DNA of 33,106 bases from Sneathiellales bacterium (GTDB lineage Bacteria > Pseudomonadota > Alphaproteobacteria > Sneathiellales > Sneathiellaceae): positions 1 to 33,106 of the forward strand of contig JAKSCD010000216.1 in the NCBI GenBank assembly GCA_022360775.1. Direction: 5' to 3'. Numbering within the stretch: position 1 is the first letter of the stretch; every line of letters begins with the position of its first letter. Shown here piece after piece: positions 25,933-33,106 of the stretch. The position numbers and the translations under genes are program-made. The notes under the pieces are model-generated. The model worked only from the letters and a program-made list of their open reading frames with translations, did no database searches and was not told the origin of the DNA.

Positions 25933-26689
25933 CACTTTGCAGGATGATTTTGCCAAGGCCCTTCTGGATCCGGATCTTGAAATACCAAGAGCCGTTATCA
26001 GTGCGCCCAATGGCTATCCGGAAAAACGTTTTGCCATTTATAGAAATAATGTCATGTCCAGCCTTGTGGATGCACTCGGTGAGGCATTTCCTGTGATCAA
26101 GCGATTGGTGGGAGATGAATTTTTTAACGCACTGGCTGCCCAATATGTTCGATCTTCGCCACCGGCAAATCCGTTATTGATGGAATATGGTGACAGCTTT
26201 GCGGATTTCCTTCGCGCCTTTGAACCGGTTTCATCCCTTCCTTATCTGCCTGAGATTGCGATGCTTGAGCAGGCAAGGCGCGATGTCTATCACGAGGAAG
26301 ACGCGAGCCCGCTTCCAGATGATTTTCTGGGGACTGTTCCGGAAAATGAGCTTGGCGGCGCGATTTTTACTTTTAAACCGGCCCATCGATTGGCTGTTTT
26401 TGATTTTCCTTCTTTTTCTATCTGGCAAATGAACAGATCAGAACAGGAAGGGCAGGGCCTTCCCTCACATGGGGAAGAGGTCCTTATTTACAGAAGAGGC
26501 GAGGATGTCCAGATCCGGCTGCTTTCTTCTGGTGGTGTTTTGTTTTTGGAGAATTTGCGTGCGGGAAAGACACTTGGTGAAAGTGCAGAACAGGCGGCGC
26601 AGATTGACGGCTTCGATTTAGCCGACAGTTTGAGCGCCATTATTGAAGCGCGGCTGGTTACAGAATTATCCAGCGCATTAAGAGAGTGA
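25922..26689 (+). CDS. bufC: DUF2063/BufC-like putative RiPP maturation partner
   Basis: LQDDFAKALLDPDLEIPRAVISAPNGYPEKRFAIYRNNVMSSLVDALGEAFPVIKRLVGDEFFNALAAQYVRSSPPANPLLMEYGDSFADFL; overlaps bufB by 11 nt. Confidence 0.93.
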   Translation: MSLDTLQDDFAKALLDPDLEIPRAVISAPNGYPEKRFAIYRNNVMSSLVDALGEAFPVIKRLVGDEFFNALAAQYVRSSPPANPLLMEYGDSFADFLRAFEPVSSLPYLPEIAMLEQARRDVYHEEDASPLPDDFLGTVPENELGGAIFTFKPAHRLAVFDFPSFSIWQMNRSEQEGQGLPSHGEEVLIYRRGEDVQIRLLSSGGVLFLENLRAGKTLGESAEQAAQIDGFDLADSLSAIIEARLVTELSSALRE

Positions 26690-26696
26690 AAGACCC

Positions 26697-27269
26697 ATGA
26701 TTAGTCAGATCGTTAAAATTCATCAGTCTGTCTTTGAGCGCATAGAGCGCAGCGTAGAGCAGTGGCTTCCCGGTTTGTTAGCCCGGTTTGTTTTTGGAAG
26801 TGTCCTTCTTCTTTTCTTCTGGCAGTCGGCCAGCACCAAGCTGGAAGGCGGATTGTTTTCCCCTTCTTTCGGCGCTTATGCACAGATATTCCCCAAAACA
26901 ATGGAAGCTCTGGAATATGACGCTGATAAGGTTTCTGCATTTCACACCCTTGTTGTTTTGCTCGGAACCTATGCGGAATTTATTCTGCCCCTGCTGGTAC
27001 TGATCGGCCTGTTTACCCGTCTCGCTTCTCTTGGCATGATCGGATTTATTGCAATGATGAGTATCGTGGATATCTTCGGCCATGGTCTGGATGAAAAATC
27101 TATCGGGGCGCTATTCGATCGCTTCCAGGACGGCATTATTGCGGATCAACGTCTTCTCTGGATCTTTCCATTGATTTATCTGGTGGTGAAAGGGGCAGGG
27201 GTTGTTTCTATCGATGGAATACTTGCCAGGATGGTACCGCAAGGTGAGAGAGGTCATCAAACCGTATAG
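26697..27269 (+). CDS. DoxX family membrane protein
   Basis: LARFVFGSVLLLFFWQSASTKLEGG...LVVLLGTYAEFILPLLVLIGLFTRLASLGMIGFIAMMSIVDIFGHG. Confidence 0.9.
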   Translation: MISQIVKIHQSVFERIERSVEQWLPGLLARFVFGSVLLLFFWQSASTKLEGGLFSPSFGAYAQIFPKTMEALEYDADKVSAFHTLVVLLGTYAEFILPLLVLIGLFTRLASLGMIGFIAMMSIVDIFGHGLDEKSIGALFDRFQDGIIADQRLLWIFPLIYLVVKGAGVVSIDGILARMVPQGERGHQTV

Positions 27270-27314
27270 GAAAAAGAAGTCACCTCACGAGGTGCCGTTT
27301 AAAATAAAATTGTG

Positions 27315-27346
27315 CCCCATTGCTGGATAAAAGCGATGGGGTTTTT
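27315..27346 (+). terminator. Intrinsic terminator of the bufferin operon
   Basis: CCCCATTGCT-ggataa-AAGCGATGGGG-TTTTT (one G-U pair). Confidence 0.85.
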
Positions 27347-27487
27347 CGTGTTTTAACTGAAGCGAAAGGTAATTTAAAATAAAGTTCAAACAAATTTGAA
27401 CCATGTGCGTGATGTCCCGACTAACTAGACATCAATGGAAATCTAGACAGGCATTTTGGAAAATCGCCTGATTATTGGAGTGGTACA

Positions 27488-28825
27488 ATGAATAGGTTTG
27501 GACGTTTTGCATTGGGTGCGAGTTCCGCATTGGCAGGATTGGGATTGCTGGCTTCGCAGGCCGTTGCCATTGAGGGAAGCTCATCCCTGGTCAAGAAAGT
27601 GGATATGGATTTTTCCGGTTATGCAGCTGTTATCAATATTTATAACGGTGCATCCAATAAACATATCAGCAAGCTTGATTTGAAAGTTCAGCAAAGCAAA
27701 ATTGATGTTGAAATTGATGGTCTTGTTCAATGCGCACAGGACAAGGATATTCATTTTTCCAGAGCTAAAGCCTATTTCGGAAAGGTCGTCATCGACGGAC
27801 AAGGAACAATTAATGATATTCCTTCTCTTTACGGAGACGGGATCGATGTTGCTAAAAAAACATGGAGTGCCGGCTTCTGGATTAAGAACCAGTGGGTTAC
27901 AGAAGGTCTACCTGGCCCTGAGACATTTTCTGTTCCTTTGAACGCTGTCAAGAGCGGCGGGGCTTCTTTTCGCCTTAACCCACTTGAAGAGCTTGCCAAA
28001 GAACTGCAAAAGCACATGAATGGTGGCGGTACAGCACTCGATTTTTATAAAAACAAGCAGGAGATCGTCGTAAAACGCCCGATCTCGCTGGCGGGTTGGT
28101 GCCGCAAGGGCAATTCTGAAAAAGGCGGATTTGAGACAAAGGATTTCACGATCCAGATTAAATATGCCGGTGATCCGGCTCTGACAAACAAGGCGCAATT
28201 GAGCGGTCAGCTGGGGAACGGGAATTTACCTGGTCAGTTTAATGCGGGAGAACAGGCTTTTAAGCTGTTGTCCGCAGATTTTATGGCAAATATTCCCCAT
28301 AAATATGGAAAATGTATTCCGAATACGAACCCAAAAATTCGGTTCAACTATAAAGTTGCGGGTACAAAACTCGGCCGCATAGATTTCCGTATTCGTTCTG
28401 CAAGTGTCGATTACAACTATTCTGGAAACTATTATCAGAAGAATGCAGTCATTCACGATCCGAAGGCAGGTTCAGTTTATAATATCGATTTTGATTTCCC
28501 GCTGAAACAGATTCTGAGCAAACCGAATTACTCCTTCATGACCATTCATAATAACAAGACTTATCACCATAATATGGTGTTGCAGGCTCGGTATAAGCAG
28601 GTAGATGGTGAAAAAACGGAGTGGAAAGATATGGATACAGCCGTGTTTAAGCATCGCTGTGTACCACAGGCGAATGTTCCAATGGCCGGTGGTGTGAAGA
28701 AATATGATGACAAAAATGGTGGCTCTAAAATGGGCAAGCGTGCGCCTACAAAGCCAGTTGTAAAGCCATTGGTCAAAAAACCGGTGCCTGCAAAACCAAA
28801 GCCGGCCCGCGCCAAAACAAACTAG
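27488..28825 (+). CDS. Secreted protein of unknown function (paralogue 1)
   Basis: Signal peptide MNRFGRFALGASSALAGLGLLASQAVA; 445 aa; Lys/Pro-rich tail MGKRAPTKPVVKPLVKKPVPAKPKPARAKTN. Confidence 0.85.
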   Translation: MNRFGRFALGASSALAGLGLLASQAVAIEGSSSLVKKVDMDFSGYAAVINIYNGASNKHISKLDLKVQQSKIDVEIDGLVQCAQDKDIHFSRAKAYFGKVVIDGQGTINDIPSLYGDGIDVAKKTWSAGFWIKNQWVTEGLPGPETFSVPLNAVKSGGASFRLNPLEELAKELQKHMNGGGTALDFYKNKQEIVVKRPISLAGWCRKGNSEKGGFETKDFTIQIKYAGDPALTNKAQLSGQLGNGNLPGQFNAGEQAFKLLSADFMANIPHKYGKCIPNTNPKIRFNYKVAGTKLGRIDFRIRSASVDYNYSGNYYQKNAVIHDPKAGSVYNIDFDFPLKQILSKPNYSFMTIHNNKTYHHNMVLQARYKQVDGEKTEWKDMDTAVFKHRCVPQANVPMAGGVKKYDDKNGGSKMGKRAPTKPVVKPLVKKPVPAKPKPARAKTN

Positions 28826-28846
28826 TCTTACAAGGTTGAAACCCGA

Positions 28847-28877
28847 AAAGGCCCCATTGAACCGGGGCCTTTTTTTG
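28847..28877 (+). terminator. Intrinsic terminator between the two secreted-protein genes
   Basis: AAAAGGCCCC-attgaacc-GGGGCCTTTTTTT. Confidence 0.9.
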
Positions 28878-28962
28878 TTTTTTGGTAAATTTTCACGTTT
28901 TTGTGAACTATTTTCGGACTGCCTCCACTCACCAAGAGAAATTATCTTTTGAAGAGGCATCC

Positions 28963-30585
28963 ATGTTTTTAAAAAAACAAAACAGTAAAATATCGCTTTT
29001 CGCAAACTCGATAGTTGTATTTTCTGTTCTTTCCGCAAGCGCGATGGCTTCAGGATCGAAACTTCCCTATGTGGAAGAAGTAAAACTCAATCTTGGTAAC
29101 CCGCAGGCTATTCTGGGTCTGAAAAATACGTCAACTTCCGGAAAATTATCTGACTTCAAATTGGGGATGGTCAATTCTCATATCGTATTCGCGGGTCTAT
29201 CCGGCAAACTCGTCTGTGGTGACCATGGTAAGGTCGCTAGGGGATCGCCGACCAAGGCTACTCAACCTAATGGTAAACCGGTTCTGAGATATGGCTTTGT
29301 TAATGAAGTGGTGAAGTCTTCTCTATATTCAGTTAATGAGTCTGAATTCACTCTCGATATTTATCACCGCAAGGGGGCAGCCAAGTGGAGAGGCCATAAA
29401 AAGGTCGCCAATGGAAATGGCCCCTATAGCTTTAAAATTCCTGTTTCCAAATTAAAACAGCCAGGAAAAGAAACGTCACTGGATGTTGTTCAGTATTTTA
29501 ATAACAGGATGCAGGAATACATCGATAATGGTGGTAACAAGATCGATTTCCTGAGAAAGGATCAGCTCTTTGTTGTACCTGCCTTTCTAACACTGGAAGC
29601 GGGTTGTTTCTCGCAAATGCATCATGCGGCTTATGATGTGAAGCAGGTATCGATAGCTCTTAATTACAAGGGGGATAAGAGCCTTAAATACTCTACCGCT
29701 GTTTCCACAGGTGATAACGAAATGATACAACTTCCCCTGCAGGTGAAGGATGTCGATATTGCTGTTAAGCCTGCAAATTCGGCAGGCCAGTGCCCAAGGA
29801 AAGTGCCTGCAACAGCAAAAGTCAAATTTAACCAGTCACCCGAGAAAAAGAGAAATTATAAAATTCGTTTTCTGGAAAATGGTGTGCCGGTGACAAATTG
29901 GCAAAGCCATTCCCTAAAAGGGAAAGACTGGGCAATTCATACACATCTCATTTCTGTTGAAAAGAAAAAGGAAGAGCAGGAGAAAAAACCTCTTGGCAAG
30001 AAAGCACCGACAAAGGGAAAGACAACAGTGTTTAACACGCCAAAACAGATCCAGGGGAAATCAACAGTGGGTATTGAGGTGAAAGCAGATGGATCCTCAA
30101 AGAAAATTGCAGTAGCACATTATGTTGCGAATTGTACTCCGCTAAAGAAGGGGATTGCTGGTCTTTTACTAAACGAAAAGCCGGACCTGACATCCCGTGA
30201 AGGTATCCGAATTGGACAGAAATCCTCTGTCTGGGGCGGAAGTCTTGCACTTGAAATGTCTGATTTTATAAATGTAACACCAAGAGGCTGCCGGGCACGT
30301 TTTTCTTACGATGTTGTCAATATTGGCAAGGTGAAAGCATCCGGCTTTATGAGCAGGTTACGTAAAAGCGGTCAAAGTGTTCATGTTAAATCCGGAATGA
30401 CGCTGGATAAAAATAGTGGAATAAAAGTTGGCGGAAGTGTTTTGCTCACCCAGGGAACATATCCGATGACAGCGTCCATTGATGATGGAAAATCTGTCGC
30501 TGAAATCAAGGAAGACAACAACCTTTTCAAAATCATGGTTTCTGTTCCCAAAGAATGCGGTGGCGGGAAACCCAGGCCTCAATAG
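28963..30585 (+). CDS. Secreted protein of unknown function (paralogue 2) with C-terminal CARDB-like domain
   Basis: MFLKKQNSKISLFANSIVVFSVLSASAMASG signal peptide; N-terminal half parallels paralogue 1; linker LGKKAPTKG; C-terminus FSYDVVNIGKVKASGF...LLTQGTYPMTASIDDGKSVAEIKEDNNLFKI is CARDB-like. Confidence 0.82.
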   Translation: MFLKKQNSKISLFANSIVVFSVLSASAMASGSKLPYVEEVKLNLGNPQAILGLKNTSTSGKLSDFKLGMVNSHIVFAGLSGKLVCGDHGKVARGSPTKATQPNGKPVLRYGFVNEVVKSSLYSVNESEFTLDIYHRKGAAKWRGHKKVANGNGPYSFKIPVSKLKQPGKETSLDVVQYFNNRMQEYIDNGGNKIDFLRKDQLFVVPAFLTLEAGCFSQMHHAAYDVKQVSIALNYKGDKSLKYSTAVSTGDNEMIQLPLQVKDVDIAVKPANSAGQCPRKVPATAKVKFNQSPEKKRNYKIRFLENGVPVTNWQSHSLKGKDWAIHTHLISVEKKKEEQEKKPLGKKAPTKGKTTVFNTPKQIQGKSTVGIEVKADGSSKKIAVAHYVANCTPLKKGIAGLLLNEKPDLTSREGIRIGQKSSVWGGSLALEMSDFINVTPRGCRARFSYDVVNIGKVKASGFMSRLRKSGQSVHVKSGMTLDKNSGIKVGGSVLLTQGTYPMTASIDDGKSVAEIKEDNNLFKIMVSVPKECGGGKPRPQ

Positions 30586-30952
30586 CCTGAGGAAGGTTTT
30601 TAAAAAGAGCTTCTCTTAAACCACAGGGTCGGATATCGGTTTTCCGGCCCTGATTCTGTTTGAACACCAATTATAAGCACAGATGATGGACATGAGTTGT
30701 CTAGGTTATGAATAATTCACGAAGATTACTTTTTTCTCAGAAAGTTAGAGGGCAGGGCGACCCTTGGTTTTGTCGCACAACTTTTACTGTAATTTATCTA
30801 AAATATTATTGAAAATTTTCTGTAATATTTCCTCTCTACCAATTTCTCCTGTTAACGAATTTTTAACGCTTTTCGCAAGCGCGCCAAATTGAGTTGATGT
30901 GGGGTACAGGCAAGCCTGCGCGGAGTGTTCTCATTTCTATTCGGAGAGAACA

Positions 30953-33106
30953 ATGCAACCGATCATCAATGAGTTCGTATTTAATCATACGGGCTCGGAT
31001 ACGAACGAATTCGTCGAGATCATGGGCGATGCGAATACTGACCTTTCGAACTTCTGGATCTTGCAGATTGAGGGGGATTCCAATTCAACAACAGGGCGTA
31101 TCGTTTCTGCTGTACAGGTTGGAACAACTGACGCAAATGGTTATTTTGCAACGAATTTTTCCAACAGTGTCTACCAGAATGGAACTTCCAGCCTGCTTTT
31201 GGTTGAAGATTTCACCGGTGCAGTAGATGACGATATTGATATCGATAATGACGGATCAATCGATAATGCCCCCTGGACAATTGTTGTTGACAGTGTTGCT
31301 GTGAATGATGGCGGGGCAAGTGATATCACTTATTCCTCTACAGTTTTGTCCGGTGGCTTTGATGGTGTCAGCTTCACACCGGGCGGGGCGTCCCGAATTC
31401 CGGATGGTACAGATACAGATAGTGCCTCCGACTGGGTTCGTAACGATTTCGATCTTGCCGGCATTCAAGGGGATGGCAGCACACTTGATGATGGAGAAGC
31501 GCTTAATACGCCGGGTGCAGAAAATGCAACGGACTCAAATGGTGGCGGTAACAATGGCGGTGGTAACAATGGCGGCGGAAATACTGTTCCATTTGTTCCC
31601 ATTTACGATATTCAGGGGGCCTCTCACACGTCATCTTTCGAAGGAATGCAGGTTCGTACCTCAGGTGTCGTTACCGCAGTAGACAGCAACGGTTTCTATA
31701 TTCAGGATGTTGTCGGTGACGGCGACATTGCCACTTCTGACGGCATTTTCGTCTTTACCGGCAGCGCACCTGAAGTTTCTGTTGGAGACGGGATTAACAT
31801 AACCGGTGATGTTTCTGAATATCGTCCGGGCAACCGCTCAAATGATCTGACTGTAACGCAAATTTCAGCAACAGAAGTAATTGTTACGGCTTCAGACCTG
31901 CCTGTTCCGGAAGCCGTTATTCTTGGGACTGGTGGACGTATGGCGCCAACGGAAAATGTTGAAGATGACGCTTTCGGTTCATTCGATCCTGAAACTGACG
32001 GTATCGATTTTTATGAAAGCCTTGAAGGCATGCGGGTAACAATCGAGGATGCGCAGGTTACCGGTGCAACAAATCGTTTTGGCGAAACCTGGGCGGTTTC
32101 GAACCAGGGGGCCAATGCAACCGGAATGAATGATCGCGGCGGGATCCAGCTGACAGAAGGGGACAACAATCCCGAGAAAGCCCAGATCCAGTTCGATAGC
32201 GGTATTCTGGATTATGCACCGGGTCTCAATGTCGGTGACCAGCTTGGCGATGTAACAGGGGTTGTCGGATACAGTTACGGTAATTTCGAAGTCAAACCAA
32301 CTGAAGAATTTGACGTAACACCAGGCGGGTTGGAACGTGAAACCACCGATCTTTCCGGGAATGATGATCAGCTGACAATTGCCAGCTACAATGTATTCAA
32401 TCTGGATCCGGATGATACAGATGGCAGCTCAGATGTAGCAAATGGCCAGTTCGATATCCTGGCGCAGCAGATTGTCAATAACCTGGCCTCTCCGGATGTT
32501 CTTGCATTACAGGAAATCCAGGATAACAGCGGATCAAATGATGATGGAACTCTTTCCGCCGATCAGACCTTGCAGATGCTGGTGGATGCAATCGCGGCAG
32601 CCGGCGGACCGCAGTACGAATTTGTAACTGTTGATCCTGAGTTTGATGGCCAGCAGGGGGGACAGCCGGGCGGCAATATTCGCAATGCCTACCTCTATAA
32701 CGCGGATCGTGTTGATCTTGTTGAAGATTCAGTTCAAGCATTAACCGAAGAAGTTCTTGATGCCGCTGGGGTGACTGACCCAACAGCCTTTGCCGGTTCT
32801 CGTATTCCGCTTTATGCAGAATGGGAATTTAATGGCAATCTTGTCAGCACAATTAACAACCACTTCTCTTCCAAATTTGGCTCAACACCTGTTTACGGTG
32901 ATACACAGCCGTTCATTGATGCGGGCGTGGAAGAACGCAAGGCACAATCTCTTGCTATCAATGAGTTCGTGAAAAGCCTGGGGGATGAGGTTGCGGAACC
33001 CAATGTCGTTGTTCTGGGTGATCTCAATGACTTCGAGTTTGCAGCGCCGCAAGCACTGCTTGAAAGTGGCGGTGATGACAGTCAGGAACTGTTTGACATG
33101 GTTAAA
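30953..33106 (+). CDS. Lamin-tail-domain + endonuclease/exonuclease/phosphatase extracellular nuclease (ExeM/NucH-like), 3' truncated by window edge
   Basis: Open for 718 codons from ATG 30953 (GGAGAGAAC RBS) to window end, so absent from the ORF track. N-term INEFVFNHTGSDTNEFVEIMGDANTDLSNFWILQIEGD (lamin tail); OB-like QGASHTSSFEGMQVRTSGVVTAVDSNGFYIQD; EEP LTIASYNVFNLDP...DVLALQEIQDN...NIRNAYLYN...STINNHFSSKFGS...VVVLGDLNDFEF. Confidence 0.93.
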   Translation, partial: MQPIINEFVFNHTGSDTNEFVEIMGDANTDLSNFWILQIEGDSNSTTGRIVSAVQVGTTDANGYFATNFSNSVYQNGTSSLLLVEDFTGAVDDDIDIDNDGSIDNAPWTIVVDSVAVNDGGASDITYSSTVLSGGFDGVSFTPGGASRIPDGTDTDSASDWVRNDFDLAGIQGDGSTLDDGEALNTPGAENATDSNGGGNNGGGNNGGGNTVPFVPIYDIQGASHTSSFEGMQVRTSGVVTAVDSNGFYIQDVVGDGDIATSDGIFVFTGSAPEVSVGDGINITGDVSEYRPGNRSNDLTVTQISATEVIVTASDLPVPEAVILGTGGRMAPTENVEDDAFGSFDPETDGIDFYESLEGMRVTIEDAQVTGATNRFGETWAVSNQGANATGMNDRGGIQLTEGDNNPEKAQIQFDSGILDYAPGLNVGDQLGDVTGVVGYSYGNFEVKPTEEFDVTPGGLERETTDLSGNDDQLTIASYNVFNLDPDDTDGSSDVANGQFDILAQQIVNNLASPDVLALQEIQDNSGSNDDGTLSADQTLQMLVDAIAAAGGPQYEFVTVDPEFDGQQGGQPGGNIRNAYLYNADRVDLVEDSVQALTEEVLDAAGVTDPTAFAGSRIPLYAEWEFNGNLVSTINNHFSSKFGSTPVYGDTQPFIDAGVEERKAQSLAINEFVKSLGDEVAEPNVVVLGDLNDFEFAAPQALLESGGDDSQELFDMVK
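31540..31584 (+). repeat. Short tandem repeat encoding the (G)GGNN linker
   Basis: ggtggcggtaacaatggcggtggtaacaatggcggcggaaat: 15-bp units encoding NGGGNNGGGNNGGGN between lamin-tail and OB-like domains. Confidence 0.8.

Noticed and set aside
27281-27294. Palindrome CACCTCACGAGGTG after the DoxX gene
   Set aside because: Two-nt loop and no T-run; a much better terminator follows at 27315-27346.
30622-30651. Hairpin CAGGGtCGG...CCGgCCCTG after paralogue 2
   Set aside because: Stem has a mismatch and no downstream T-run; could be a Rho-dependent end but unsupported.
31540-31584. Short tandem repeat considered as CRISPR-like or recombination repeat
   Set aside because: Only three 15-bp in-frame units encoding a Gly/Asn linker; no spacers.
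31256-31682. Small ORFs in other frames within the nuclease region (30894..31226, 31305..31682, 32442..32627, 32475..32783)
   Set aside because: Frame from 30953 is open to the window end and reads a coherent lamin-tail/EEP nuclease; the others are out-of-frame artefacts.

Overview
This looks like an alphaproteobacterial chromosomal window (inferred from the flagellar gene order, flhB followed by cckA, and the CckA sequence). It holds about 30 supportable protein-coding genes and no recognisable rRNA, tRNA or CRISPR. From left to right: the C-terminus of a TetR regulator; a dCache/HAMP chemoreceptor; a coupled hypothetical + HTTM-like membrane protein pair; TauD-type dioxygenase, VOC, HxlR, DsbA-like isomerase, SDR and TetR genes; a TetR regulator divergent from a nitronate monooxygenase with a duplicated palindromic operator; an orphan FlgC-like rod protein; LysE; a minus-strand flagellar set (flhX-like, small ORF, fliO-like, fliP); a fatty acid desaturase; a DJ-1/PfpI-like gene with a structured leader or sRNA; a plus-strand flagellar operon flgB-flgC-fliE-fliQ-fliR-flhB running into cckA; TetR; YHS protein; a bufferin-type RiPP operon (DUF2282-DUF692/MNIO-DUF2063-DoxX); two tandem, apparently paralogous secreted proteins of unknown function; and a 3'-truncated lamin-tail/ExeM-NucH-type extracellular nuclease gene missing from the supplied ORF track. 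The most striking observation is a probable EndoU ribonuclease toxin overlapping the fliP stop codon, followed by a 4-nt-overlapping small acidic ORF that fits an immunity gene: a putative toxin-immunity pair at the 3' end of a flagellar export operon. All assignments are by eye from protein motifs; no database search was run.
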